Shown: positions 46,801 to 58,599 of the stretch, piece by piece
Layout of the letters: each line of letters opens with the position of its first letter
Position numbering within the stretch: the stretch's first letter is position 1
Origin: Dermatemys mawii
Taxonomy: Eukaryota > Chordata > Testudines > Dermatemydidae
Reading direction: 5' to 3'
Length of the DNA stretch: 64,000 nt
Assembly (NCBI GenBank): GCA_007922305.1
Contig: ML677478.1
Location: 1,468,477 to 1,532,476 of the forward strand
Translations under genes and position numbers: made by a program
The notes under the pieces: model-generated
The model's input: only the letters and a program-made list of their open reading frames with translations
Databases searched by the model: none
What the model was told of the DNA's origin: nothing

Positions 46801-47100
46801 TCCCTTACATCTGTTATGTACCCATGTCTGCTGCTATAGGATATTATGTCTCATTGGCTTAGCCAGTCGCCTTGTTATTCTGCAGTCCCTCACTGGTGAC
46901 TTTTTACCAGTTTAATCAAGAGATTCACTGAGCAAAGACTTCAGGACAGAGATGACAATGAATATGTAGGAGATGAGGATAATGAGGACGGAGATGATTT
47001 CCACGGAGTTGCCATAGGTATAGAGCAGGAGTTCATTGAAGGAAGTGTCGGAGTACAAGAACTTGAGGAGCCGACGTGGGTCTTCCCACCCCTTTTCCTC
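43716..47100. repeat. Duplicated block B, copy 2
   Basis: Co-linear with 21970-25317: CR1 fragment, second CR1-type fragment (43935-44100), GA-rich DNA, gene-free DNA, CR1 end (45462-45770), and an OR fragment at the far end. A small duplicated GA-rich piece ('cacaggacgggagggggcagg' type, 44248-44320) is extra here. No intact gene. Confidence 0.75.
46931..47079 (-). pseudogene. OR fragment (ECL2 end to TM5), block B copy 2
   Basis: Minus-strand reading gives RRLLKF, then SDTSFNELLLYT, then LIILISYIFI, a better-preserved version of the fragment at 25143-25290. Same breakpoints, so the fragment was already truncated before block B duplicated. Confidence 0.75.
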
Positions 47101-47117
47101 CCTGTGACTGGAGGGGT

Positions 47118-47790
47118 GCTATCTTGTGCTGCCCAGTCCTCTCCTGGACAATATAAGTTACAGTGTCCATTATTTCTTTAACAGCACCAATGTCAATGCA
47201 ACTTACTTTCTCAGACACTTCTATTTAAACACACTGGATTAGATAAAACAAAAACCCCACAAAGTTTATTGACTACACAGATAAATTTCAAGTGAGTGCA
47301 AATAGGGAGGCCTAGAAGTCAGACATGGTTACAAGAAAAATAAAGGTAGAATGCAACATGTGTGTAAATTAACAAATGTTATGAAATTCAAAGCTAAAGT
47401 TTTATCACCACATGCTTTTTAGCAGAATTACTGGGCAAAGCTGTTAGGTAAGGATCCATCTCCCAGTCCAATGGCTTCTTCCTTTATCTCATCAGATGCA
47501 GTGAATCAATGGGCAGAGAGAGAGAGAGAGAGAGGTGCCTTGGGATTTCTGCCCTTCGTTTGATGGTCCTATCACCCCTTTGAGAAACATTTCAACCTGG
47601 TTACCAGAAGACAAAATGTCTATGTAGAGGGATGTTCCTTGCTGCTTTTCCCTCACATTTTGGAGTTTTCTGATTGTTGCTTTCTGCTGGATGACTCTGG
47701 TTACTGTTTAGATACAAAAATATGCAGAGCACACATTCCTTCGTTTAAGACAGACCAGTTTTCCAGCCTCAGTTTGGAACTGAGTATTAA
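47118..47790 (-). repeat. LTR-like retroelement copy A4
   Basis: Matches 14000-14660. Directly joined to block B copy 2 at about 47115. Followed by the OR5 5' flank in the same order as upstream of OR2. Confidence 0.6.
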
Positions 47791-48569
47791 TAGCATGATG
47801 CAGTGTAATCTTATAACTTCACATTCATTATCCAAAAAAATTTATTAATATTTATGATGAGAGCATGACTATTTGTAGATGACGCATAGATTTATTTAGT
47901 ATTTTAAAGTGGATCTGTGTTTGCAGATTATATGCATGCCAGAGGTATAGTTTGGTTAACTGCAGAAGTCCATGCCATGGTCTCCTCCTGAACTCCTCTG
48001 GTTAACATGTGGTCTGAATCAAGCAAAATGATTGAACCTATCCTCCCTTCCCTGTGGAGTAACCTAGCAAGGGAAGGACAAAGGGTTGAAAATATTTCTT
48101 GGGAAGTTTTTTTTTTCCTTTAATGGGCAATTGGATTTTCCATTCAACTATTTTCCCCATGAAATTCTCTTTTCCCTGAAAATTATAAGATTTCCATCAA
48201 AATACCAAACTAGCCTCCTCCCTAAACCATGGCTGTGGGACTCTGATCATGTTCCAGCTGTAGTTCAGCAAGAGGAGAGACCATCATACATCATGAAGGA
48301 TGTGGTCCAGCCTGGGAGCCTGGAAGATGACAGAGATTGGTGGTGTCTGGTATCTGAGACACCCTTGTGGTATTTCTGAGCCAAAATATTAAGTTTTTAG
48401 CAAAAAGGTTTTGTTCACCATAAAAAACACCCTTTGTGTATCAGCTCTACACAGTACGCAACTTGCACTGAAAACAGCAGGATGAAATATACCTCTAATG
48501 TCATACTCTGTAACTCAGGTAAAAATTGCATGATTTAATAACACAGTGGGAAAGAGTGGATCATATAAA
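47791..48569 (+). repeat. Distal 5' flank of OR5
   Basis: Closest to 14651-15420 upstream of OR2. No gene; the frame at 48086-48379 is repeat-derived. Confidence 0.65.
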
Positions 48570-48781
48570 TCCCCAGGTCATAAATTACACCATGGTAGTT
48601 TTGGCTCACTGAACACATTAATTAGGTGTTCTGGCGCTCTGAGCTCAGCTATTCCCAGCTGCTTCAGGGATTATGTCCCATAGATCACACCTCTCAGTAT
48701 AAAGATTCCCCAGTGCTCCAAACTGGCAGTATCTGTCGATGGGGAAATGCAACCACATCCCTCTCTCTCTCTTCTCAGCAG
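48570..48781 (+). promoter_or_regulatory. Predicted OR5 promoter and untranslated exon 1
   Basis: O/E-like tccccaggt at 48570-48578, TAATTA at 48619-48624, TATAAAG (one base off) at 48698-48704, donor CAG|GTACGTG with the exon ending at 48781. Spacings are 49, 79 and 83 bp. The predicted intron is 48782-49992 (1211 bp), the longest of the six because of nested transposons. Confidence 0.6.
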
Positions 48782-48951
48782 GTACGTGCTATTGTCCTGA
48801 ATTACAATCTCTCCCACACACAGACACCATGAGGATCAGCAGGTATTGAATTCAAAACCTCCAGCGCCAAAAGCCTCAGCCCCAACTCCTACCCCTTCAG
48901 CTAAAGGAACTACCTTCTTGATTGGAAAATAAGCAATTACATAGTCCAGGA

Positions 48952-49537
48952 GTTGGCAACCTTTCAGAAGTTGTGTGATGAGTCTTCATTTATTCACCCT
49001 AAGGGCTTGTCCTCACTAAGCGCGTCCGAAATCGGTCTTTGGCGATCGATTTATCGCGTCTTGTCAGGATGTGATAAATCGATCGCCAGCGGTGCCCCTG
49101 TCAACTCCAGCTCTCCAAGAGGAGTAAGCTGGAGTCAACGAGGGAGTGCGCCGCTGCCGCTGTAAGGACGGGAGGTAAGTTGTCTGTAGAGATGCCGACT
49201 TCAGCTACGTTAATAACGTAGCTGAAGTTGCGTATCTACAGCCGATCCCCTGCCCTAGTGAAGACCAGCCCTAATTTAAGGTTTCACAAGCCGGTAATAC
49301 AGCTTAACATTTTCAGAAGGTCTCTTTCTATAAGTCTGTAACATATAACGAAGTTAGTGTTGCATGTAAAGAAAATAAGTTTTTATAAATGGTTAAGAAG
49401 ATTCATTTACATTTAAATTAAATTCAGAGACCCTTGGACTGGTGGCCAGGACCTAGACTGTGTGACTGCCACTGAAAATATGCTTTTGTGCCTCCTTTGG
49501 CATGAGTGCCATAGGTTGCCTACCTTTGACATAGTCA
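48952..49537. mobile_element. hAT element in the OR5 intron, interrupted by a MITE
   Basis: Same element and same position as in the OR2 intron (left end caggagttggcaacc, right end ggttgcctacctttg; flanks acatagtc). The MITE at 49003-49271 lies inside it. Confidence 0.82.
49003..49271. mobile_element. PIF/Harbinger-type MITE nested in the hAT
   Basis: Ends gggcttgtcctcacta and tagtgaagaccagccc are imperfect inverted repeats with a perfect TAA target duplication (49000-49002 and 49272-49274). It contains a 'agctacgttaataacgtagct' type palindrome and 'gatcgattta' motifs shared with 35996-36280. Confidence 0.85.
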
Positions 49538-50063
49538 CTGAAACCAGGGCTTTTCATTATGTCTCTGGGTTTTCATACAGTGTTAAGTAAATGTCTAAAA
49601 CCTTTTTCAGCAAAATAACCAAGTTTTATCCCAAACTGACATTCCAAGTCACAGGGCTCACCTTGCTGAAGGAGGATAGAAAGATTGGCACTCCTTTCCT
49701 CTCAGTCCTTTTTGAGCTAACAAATAATCTCTTCAGACTGACACAATTTTCACCCTAATTCTCTCACAGCAGAGTCACAAGTCACTGTTTGCTGCTCAGA
49801 TTAGTGAACAGGAGTGTTCGTGTGAGGCATGATTAACCTGTGTGTCATTGTATTTATGCAGTGTGTATTTTACTGAAAAACTGGAATGACCAGCTGTGAA
49901 CATCTGGCTCTGTGGATTAAGCCCTTCCATGAGTGGGTACTGATGGCCAGTAAGAATCTGATCTCCATTTATCATCACTTACTTCAATACAGAGAAGGGA
50001 CAGGTTTTTCTCACCATCCATCTGCCCACATCTCTGTAGCTGTCTGATCTCTGTTCAGAGGAG

Positions 50064-51002
50064 ATGGAAAAGGGAAATCACTCAAAGGTGACTGAGTTCA
50101 TTCTCTCAGGACTGACAGATCGTCCGGAGCTGCAGGTTCCCCTGTTTGTGCTGTTCCTACTGATGTATGGTATCACCCTGGTGGTGAATGGGGGGATGAT
50201 CTTGTTAATCAGGATTGACCCCCGACTCCACACCCCCATGTACTTTCTCCTCAGTCATTTGTCTTTCTGTGACCTCTTCAATTCCTCAATAATTTCCCCT
50301 AAGATGCTGCTGAATTTCTTAGCCAAGAGGAAAAGCATTTCTTACACTGCCTGCGCTGTGGAACTGTGTCTCTCGATAATTTTTTCAGATGTTGAGTGCC
50401 TCTTGCTGGCTGTGATGGCCTATGACCGTTATGTGGCCATCTGTAATCCGCTGCTCTATACGATCACCATGTCTAGGCAACTGTGTATACAGCTGCTGGT
50501 TGGGGCGTATGCTGTGGGGTTGGTGGATTCAGTGGTAAACATGTGTTTTATGTTTCGGCTGTCATTCTGCAGATCCAACATCATCAATCATTTCTTCTGT
50601 GACATCCCCCCACTGCTGGCACTCTCCTGTTCTGACACCCGCAACAATGAGATTGTGATGTTTGCTTTCGCATGCTGCATTATAGCGAGTAGTTTTGTGA
50701 CTATCCTCCTCTCCTATGTCTGTATCATCTCCACCATCCTGCAGATCCGCTCCACTGAGGGACGGCGCAAAGCCTTCTCCACCTGCTCTTTCCACTTGAC
50801 TGTGGTGGTCCTGCTTTATGGCACCCTCCTCTTCATGTATTTACGTCCCCCCTCCAGCCATTCCATGGACACAGACCAAGTGGCCTCAGTATTTTACACG
50901 CTGGTGATCCCCATGTTGAACCCCCTCATCTACAGCCTGAGGAACAGGGAGGTGAAGGATGCCCTGATGAGAGCAATGAATAAACTCCTAACCAATTCTT
51001 GA
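50064..51002 (+). CDS. Olfactory receptor 5 of the array, intact, 312 aa
   Basis: Class II OR, complete; acceptor ends at 49992, 71 nt before the ATG. NHS 5-7, LHTPMYFLL 55-63, C97, [10 protein letters not shown] 118-127, ECL2 cysteines 169/179/189, [10 protein letters not shown] and [10 protein letters not shown] present. TM1 has Val at residue 41 in place of Gly, as in OR1 and OR4. TM5 has LSYVCI where others have SYVYI or SYIYI, ECL2 reads TRNNEI, and ECL3 has [11 protein letters not shown]. The upstream 3 kb, with LTR A4 and a hAT insertion, matches that of OR2; the downstream 2 kb matches that of OR6. Confidence 0.95.
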   Translation: MEKGNHSKVTEFILSGLTDRPELQVPLFVLFLLMYGITLVVNGGMILLIRIDPRLHTPMYFLLSHLSFCDLFNSSIISPKMLLNFLAKRKSISYTACAVELCLSIIFSDVECLLLAVMAYDRYVAICNPLLYTITMSRQLCIQLLVGAYAVGLVDSVVNMCFMFRLSFCRSNIINHFFCDIPPLLALSCSDTRNNEIVMFAFACCIIASSFVTILLSYVCIISTILQIRSTEGRRKAFSTCSFHLTVVVLLYGTLLFMYLRPPSSHSMDTDQVASVFYTLVIPMLNPLIYSLRNREVKDALMRAMNKLLTNS

Positions 51003-51394
51003 ATCTGTTTAACTCAGTACTGGTTTAGTGATGGGGAGTGGAAACAGGTGAATTCAATTCCCAGCCATTGCAATGTAATTTCACAGAACCCACGGTAGTA
51101 CTGTTCATTTTTATATTGTTATAATTATTATTTTTTTTGTATTCCAGCAAGGTTTGCAGTCCCCAGCTGAGATCAGTGGAGAAAAAGTGAGGAACAGTCA
51201 CAGGTCCAGGAGGAGAGAATGATTTTATAAGCTAGTGTGTAAGGGCATCCACCTAGATGGCGAGATGTTCATCTTCATGTCTCAGCACATGAGGTGGAAG
51301 TTCCAAAGGGGTTTCTTTGACCCAACCCGTCACACATAGTTTAGAAATAAAATGGCAAAATATTTGTGGTGTGGGGGAGTGAAAAGGCTAGGAC
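51003..51394 (+). repeat. OR5 3' flank
   Basis: Shared with OR6 (61986-62390), including a short stub of an LTR family B end ('gtttctttgacccaacccgt') and then a CR1. No gene. Confidence 0.6.
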
Positions 51395-51655
51395 AAGAAC
51401 TGGTGGACTTCAATTGTAGCAAGGGCGGTTCAGGTTGGACATTAGAGAAACATCCCAACAGTGAGGGTGGTTAGGCTCTGGAATAACTTGCCCAGGAAGG
51501 TTGTGGAATGTTCAACAATGGAGATTTTTCAGAGCAGGTTGGATAAACACCTGTCTGGGATGGTCTAGATAATATTTAGTCATGCTGTGAGTGTAGGTGA
51601 CTAGACTAGATGAGCTCTTGAAGTCCCCTCCAGTCCTGTGATTCTATAATCTCAC
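51395..51655 (+). mobile_element. CR1 LINE 3' end, plus strand
   Basis: Plus-strand CR1 tail ('aggttggacattagagaaac', 'gatggtctagataatattta') ending 'tgtgattctata'. The same insertion is at 62395-62655 in the OR6 unit. Confidence 0.85.
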
Positions 51656-53340
51656 AAGGAGCACGGCACTGGTAGGAGGGGAGACTCCAGCCTGAGCACT
51701 GGGCAGGGCAAGGGACACACACCTGCCTACACCTGTGATTCAGCTTCAATGTACCCACCACCTGCACACACAGAGTGTCCAATGCATACTAAACACACAG
51801 AGAGACACAATGCCCACTACACACACAGCCTAACTGTGCACTTAATCAGAATGCAGAATAATCTCTACTGGGAAACTGGGACAAATGGAATAATTCCAAC
51901 TAGCCTGAACAAGGAGAACCGAAGGGGATTCTTCAGCCGTGGCAGGGAGATCGGAGTAGATTTTGCAACTGGTCTTTTCCATTGGTAGCTTCTCTGAGGC
52001 CTGGGTTATGCTTTAAAATTAGTTCAACAGAGCTCCGTCTAACTTGGAGTGGGGGAGGGACTTTTCATACCCTGTTTGAGGCTCTTAGCTTGTACTGACG
52101 CTCAGTGTAATTCTTCCATTGATGTAGTTACTGCCTCTCAGAAACATGGAATAACTACATTGAAGGAAAAACCCTTCAGTCAATGAGTAAAAAGTCTACA
52201 CTATGGCGCTGCTGCACACAATAGCTGAATCAATGAAGTGACCTTAGTATAGGAATTCTCTGAATCAGTAGGGGAGTTTTCACCTTTCCTATTAAAGCTA
52301 TTTTTCTTTCCTTTTCCAGTCACTCTTCTCCATCCCTTAGAAAGCTCTTTCCATCTTTCGATAGGTAAATAAATTCAGAAAATTTACTCTCGGCATAATT
52401 CCTTCCTTCCCCTCCTATCAATGTCATTTCAATTAAAGGCTGAAATGCTCTGAAACTGATTTGTTTGCCTGTCACTTGGTGGTACGCCTTTGTTTTTCCT
52501 CCCTTCATTTACAATGAGTTGAAGACGGAAGCAGTACCTGCTCAGAACCCAAAAATCAGACTTAAAATCAAATCTTTTTCTGTTTGCTAAACATATCAAT
52601 GTTACCTTAACACCCCTGTGGCTGCTTCCTTGGGTGGCAGAGGTTACATTTGGCACTGATGACTTTGCAATTTGTTTTCTGGAGCATATTTGCTCCTAGG
52701 ACTACAGATGTGCACATCACATGCAATTAATGTTGTTGCCGAGTCTTTCCATGTGGAAATGGAACACAGAGGATGAGAGCATCAGCTGGTCTGGATCACT
52801 GTCTCTCCCATGAGGTCTTTTAATAAGATACAAAACTGAGATGACTGTATTCCACTTCATATGTTGGTCACCTCTCCAAAAGTCTCTTTAAATATTTCCC
52901 AGCATTGGGACACAAAAGTGTCTAGACATGGGTGAATTTCTTCTGGACTAATAATTTATTGTCAAAAATAATACCGTTTGGATTGACCTGAAACTATTCA
53001 CAAAGGTGTTACAAATACTCTTAATTGCTTTGTCCCAAACTAATGTGTGTGTACAGGGGGAGGATTTAGGTGCCTGTTGCAATGCAACTACTGAGGGAGG
53101 CAATGGTGGTTCTTCCCATTTACATTTTTAGCCCAATAGTTGCGGTGTTCACCTGTGAGGTGGGAGATCCAGATTCAATTCCTCCTCCTGTCTTAGGATG
53201 ACCAGATGTCCCAGTTTTATAAGGACAGTCCCAATTTGTGGGTCTTTTCCTTACGTAGGCTCCTATTACCCCTCATCTCCTGTCCTGATTTTTCACACTT
53301 GCTGTCTGGTCACCTTCTGTCCAGTGCTGGACAAAGCTAT
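51656..53340 (-). repeat. Inverted OR distal 3' flank (left palindrome arm)
   Basis: Reverse complement of the flank type seen at 4909-6410 and 55260-56790. It has the CA tracts (51760-51830), the MITE-like segment (about 52000-52270) and a plus-strand SINE fragment (about 53030-53190). No gene. Confidence 0.7.
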
Positions 53341-54508
53341 GTGTGACATTGCACTCCATATGCTTCATGAAAATATGTTGATGAATATGACATACCTAGG
53401 ATATGCTTAATGCTAAGTGCCCCATGTAACATTTCATGAAAAAGGTTATAATTTGCTGAGTGTGTTCATCCTTTTTGTTTACATGAATTATTTCTATACT
53501 AGAGTTAGGAGAATAAGGTATAAACTTGTATAACTGATGTAGACATGTTAAGTGGCGGCCATTAATGGTGCTTCAGGATCACTGAACTCTGAATGGCTGT
53601 TTACCTGCAAGCCTTCCTGTGTACATGTGGGATAAACCAGGAAGAATGGAGACTGGGGTCTTACAGTGACCATGTGATTATGTCACCTGATACTGAAATC
53701 CATCTTCAAGCTGGTACTTAGGTGTGTGGAATTCCAAACAAAGGTCTCCAACCATAGGGAAGTTCTATGTAAACTTAGGAAGCAAACAATGAGTGTCTTC
53801 AGCTGGCTTAAGAGACAGTCTCCCCACCCCACAGAGAAACCTACAAGCACCTGGGAAGAAAAGGACTGTAACCACAGGGGTGGGTGAGAATAGGCTGCAC
53901 CCAGGTCACAAAAGGCATCTGACTTGAGATTTTTTTTACCTGAAGTAACAACTGCGGGGAGAAGTGAACATTTGCAATTGATTTCTGAGTGTACTAAGCT
54001 TAGCGTTGCATATTTTGCTTTATTTTGTTTTGTGATTTGTTTTGTTCTGTCCGTTACTACTTAAAACCACTTAAATCCTACTTTTTATAGTTAATAAAAT
54101 CACTTTTGTTTATTTATAAATTCAGTGTAAGTAATTGTTACCGAGGGGCTTGGTGCAAATAGTTGTGCAGATCTGTCTTGCAGTGTTGTAGAGGGTGAAC
54201 TTTTATCATGTTACTCTGTATAAGATTTATACAGAGTAAAATGGATTGATTTGGGGTTTAGATCTCACTGGTAGCTGGGTGTCTGCTTGCTGGAGACAGG
54301 TATTCCGCTGAGCTGGTTTCAGTCTAGACCTGCAGCTATGGGGTGTGGCCCAGACCACAGGTCTGTGTTGAAGTAGGAGAGCTCTGTCTGTCTGGCTCAA
54401 CAAGACAGGGATCTGGAGGCCTAGGCTGGCAGGGAAAACAGGCTCAGAGGTAATTTCAGCACATCAGGTGACAGTGCCAATGGGGGTTTCTGTGACCAAA
54501 CACGGCAC
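53341..54508 (+). mobile_element. Solo LTR family B, inverted copy
   Basis: Starts tgtgacattgcactcc and ends ggcaca; AATAAA in a T/A-rich run near 54093-54120. Same element and same neighbours as 17969-19119, in opposite orientation, so it was carried by an inverted segmental duplication and did not insert independently. Confidence 0.68.
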
Positions 54509-54946
54509 ATCATACACTGGGGTTTCCTGCATTTCCAAAAAACATCCCAGCCCCCATGTGATGTGCTACTCTAGTCTGCATTGTTCTCAGTCTTTCCTTT
54601 CAAATTTGTTCTGCTGTGGATAACTAATTAAATAACCCCTGGAAGACAGATGTGAAGTTGAACATCTCACCCTTTATGTGGATGCCCCTAGTCACCAGCC
54701 TATAGAATCATTCTCCCTCTCTCTGGCCCTGTGATGCTTTTTTGTGCACTGATCTCAGTTGGGGGCTGCAGACCTTGTTGGAATACAAAGAAATTAATAA
54801 TCATAACAATATAATTATGAAAAATAGTCCCATGGGCTCTGTGAAATTATTTTGTAATGGGCTGGGAATTGAATTCACCTCTTTGCACTCCCTACCACTA
54901 ACCCAGAACAGAGTTAAGCAGATTCAGTATTAGTTAGGAGTTTATT
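54509..54946 (-). pseudogene. Inverted OR 3' flank with relic of OR terminal codons
   Basis: The reverse complement matches the proximal 3' flank after OR2. Its right end (about 54923-54946) corresponds to the last codons of an array OR (N-K-L-L-T-N) with one base lost before the stop, and then the similarity stops. It is the scar of a minus-strand OR whose body has been lost. Confidence 0.72.
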
Positions 54947-56790
54947 TCTTGCTTTCCTCTGTTTGGCATTCCACTCCCATCCGAAAAAATACCTGCTCCA
55001 AGATGGATTTCAGTTCATTGATTCTGAAGCATCTTTAATAGCCTCCACTTAATATGTCTACATCAATAATACAAGTTTATGTCTCATTCTCCTAACTCCA
55101 GACATAGAAATAATCCATGTAAACAAGTGGGATGAACACACTGAGTGGAGTATAACCTTTATAATGATATGTTACATGGGGCACTCATCATAAAAAATAT
55201 TCCAGGTATGTCATATTCATAAGCATATTTTCATGAAGCACATGGAATGCAATGTCAGACACTGGAATTGAACCGGGATCTCCCAACTCACAAGTGAACA
55301 CCTCAACTATTGAGCTAAAAATTTAAATGGGAAGGACCACCACCGCCTTCTGCCATCATTGCATTGCAACCAGCAACTAAATTCTGCCCCCCAACACACA
55401 CCTTGTTTTGGTATGAAGGCATTAGGAGTATTTGTAATACATGTGTGAATAGTTTCAGGTCAATCCAAAAGGTATTGTTATTGACAATCAATTATTAGCC
55501 CAGAAGAAATCCACCCATTTTTAGACACCTTTGTGTCCCAACGCTGGGAAATACTTGAAGAGACATTTGGAGAGGGACCAACAAATAAAGTGGAATACAT
55601 TCACCTCGGTTTTGTAGCATATTTAAAAGATCTCACCGGAGAGACAGCGATCCGGACCGGCTGATGCTCTGGCCCTCTGTGTTCAATTTCCACAAGGAAA
55701 GACAAAGGCAACAACATGAATTGTGTGTGCTGTGCACACCTGTTGTCGTGGGAGAAAAGATTTTCCAGGGATCAAATCTCAAAGTCACCAAAGGCAAATT
55801 TAACCTCCATCACCCAGGAAAGCAGCTAATGAGATGTTAAGGGTAACATTGCTGTGGTTTGCAAACAGGGGATGACTCTGTGGCTGATTTTAGGGTTCTG
55901 AGCAGGTATTGCTTCCATCCTTTTCATCTCATTGTAAGTGAAGGGAGGAAAAACAAAGCAGTACCACCAAGTCATGGACAAACAAGTCAGTTTCTGAGCA
56001 TATGAAATGACAGTGAGACATTCATGGGAGGGAAAGGAAGGAATTATCCTGAGAGGAGAAATATTAACATTTCTGAACGTACTTATGTATGAAAAGAAGG
56101 AAAGACTTTACCTAGGAAGGGAGAAGAGTGACTGGAAAAGGAGAGAAAAAATACCTTTAATTGGAAGGGGAAAATCTCTCCCATCGATTCAGGGAATGTC
56201 TATACTAAAGCCATTACATTGACTCAGTTTTGATGTGCCCCAGTGCCATAATGCAGAAGTTTTTCACACTGATGGAAGGGGATTTTCCATTGATGTAATT
56301 AATCCTCATCTCTGAGAGGCAATAGCCAGGTCAGTGGAAAAATTACACTCAGGGTCAGTACAAGCTAACCGCCTCCAACATGGTATGACAAACTTCTTAG
56401 CCCTGTGTGACAGATCTCAGGTGATCGAATTTTTCAGCATAAACCAGGGCTCAGAGAAGCTGCCGATGGAAGAGGCCAGTTGTGAAATCTAGTCCTATCT
56501 CCCTGACAGGGCAACGGAATCCCCTTCGGTTCTTTTTGTTCAGGTTAGTTTGAAAATTGGCAGTTGTCCCCGTTTCCCGGTAGAGATTATTCTGCGTTCT
56601 GATCGAGCGCAGTGTCAGGCTGTGTGTGTGTTGTGGGCACTGTGTGTGTGTATGTGGTGCAGGGTATAGTGGAGATGAATATTTCGCATAGGCAGGTGTG
56701 TGTCCCTTGCCCTGCCCAGTGCTCAGGCTGGAGTCCCTGCTCCTCCCAGTGCCGGGCTCCTTGTAAGATGATAGTATTGAAGCACTGGAG
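54947..56790 (+). repeat. Forward OR 3' flank (right palindrome arm)
   Basis: Holds an LTR family B end (54950-55258, minus), a SINE fragment (55262-55400, minus), the distal 3' flank (55400-56580) with the MITE-like segment (about 56195-56440), and short TG tracts (56620-56660). No OR gene precedes it. Confidence 0.68.
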
Positions 56791-57010
56791 GGGACCTTGA
56801 GAGCTCATCTAGTTCAGTCCCCTGCACTCATGGCAGTTCTAAATATTATCTAGACCATCCATGACAAGTGTTTGTCTAACCTGCTCTTAAAAATCCCCCA
56901 TGGTGGAAATTCTACAACTTTCCTCCGAACGTTATTCCACTTCTTAAACACCCTCTCTGTTGGGATGTTTTCCCTAATTTCCAACTAAACGGCCCTTGCT
57001 GCAATTGAAG
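56765..57010 (-). mobile_element. CR1 LINE 3' fragment
   Basis: Minus-strand CR1 end with intact 'aaatattatctagaccatcc', the empty target used by hAT elements elsewhere in the window. Confidence 0.85.
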
Positions 57011-57095
57011 TCCATCGGTTCTTGTCCTATCGTTGTCCATCCCCCTCTCTGCACAAACACGCACATTGTTTTGCAATTTTATTACTAAACTCTGT

Positions 57096-57610
57096 GTGAC
57101 AGGTTGGGTCACAGAAACGCCTTTGGGACTATCACCTGATGTGCCCTGATTACTTCTGAGCCTTTTTACCTGCCACCTTGGGACTTCAGAACCTAACTTT
57201 GATTGATCCGGGCATGTCATCCTGTTGAAAATGCAGATCCAAGTCTGAATCCCATCCCCCGGAAGCTAAAGCCTTAAATGAAAACAGCTTAAGAAGTGCC
57301 TCTATCCTCAGAACTGAGACACCCAGCTCCCAATGGGCTCCAAACCCCGAATAAATCCATTTTACCCTGTATAAAACTGATAGAAGCCCACAAAAGCTTA
57401 TGCTCCAGTACATCTGTTAGCTTATAAGGTGCCACAGGACTCTTTGTTGCTTTTGCAAAGGCAGACTAACATGGCTACCTCTCTGATACTTATATCCAGT
57501 AGGTCATTACCTTTTCAGAGATACATTACATGGGCTATCTAGCAAAAAACATATTCCAGTTATGTCAATTTACACTCAAAAGCATTTTTCAAGAAAGCAT
57601 TATGGGGTGT
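57096..57610 (-). mobile_element. LTR family B-like copy split by a Penelope end
   Basis: Starts tgtgacaggttggg and ends near 'ggggtgtaatgtcaca'. A Penelope-type end occupies 57378-57482, and much of the LTR middle is missing. Confidence 0.6.
57378..57482 (-). mobile_element. Penelope-type element end
   Basis: Reverse-complement version of the terminal sequence ('aagcttatgctccagtac', 'aaggtgccacaggactct', 'gactaacatggctacctc'). Confidence 0.7.
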
Positions 57611-58599
57611 AATGTCACAATCTGTTTCATGGACTATTTGTTATAAGAAGTAAATAAAATTAACAAAAGAATTGAGACAGAGCTGGCCAGCTTGGAGATA
57701 TTTTATTGCAGCATCTGCAGAGATCTTCAGCGTTGACCTCCACTTTGGGGAATATCCTCCTTTTTGCAGCCTGTCCTGACCTTGGCATTTTCCCTGAGGA
57801 CTGACTCAGGCTTCTCTGGGTCACAGGAGGCAGAGAAGCTGGGAGGAGGAATTATGATCATGACTCCTAGAGGAAGTAGAGGCAGAGTGTTTCCTGGGCA
57901 CAGACCTGGAGTGAGAGACTTGGGAGTTTCTGAATACAGAGATTGTTGGCTGTTGGTTGTTTCTACTATTTTGCAGGGAAGCAGGACTTTACATACATTC
58001 TTTGTAACCCCTCCCCTGTGGATTATACCAAAGAATATCGCTGACTTGGAACATCAATTTTTCCTCTTAATACTATCTACCCTGCAATGCCGCACAGATT
58101 GTTATACCAAATAAAGACCAGTAGGATCTTCTAAGGGTGGAGAAGACAAATGTCTCTATTATTGTAAGTACAGACAGAAAACAAAAATCAATCCTTAGTT
58201 TTTCTTACTACTCACTCACATATACACATGCACTCATTTATTCATTCCTATAAAGTTCTGCAAAGTTGTTATAGTTACTAGCCTAAACGTTGCTTGTGTC
58301 AAGCTACTGGCCAGAAAGCTTATTCACAAGGGCAGATCAGAGCCTCGTCCGCTACATATGGATGCCCCTGGAGAATGGATGTTAGCAGAACCAGACTCAG
58401 TTTCTCTCTGTCTGAGTTGGATTCTTATAGGAGTCTGTCCCCATTCAAGTCTATGGAAAGTGCCCTCTCATGCCATTGCAACACTCGAAGTGATAATCAG
58501 TCAGCAGACGGCACCTTTGTGATGACTGTGAGGTATCTCCTTTATCTTGTTTTTCAGCTTTTCAGCCTCACCTTCCCTGCTCTTAGGGCATTGGCAACA
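57611..58599. other. Gene-free stretch, nothing recognised
   Basis: No paralogy in the window. Frames at 57764-58114 and 58294-58626 show no domain. Confidence 0.45.
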
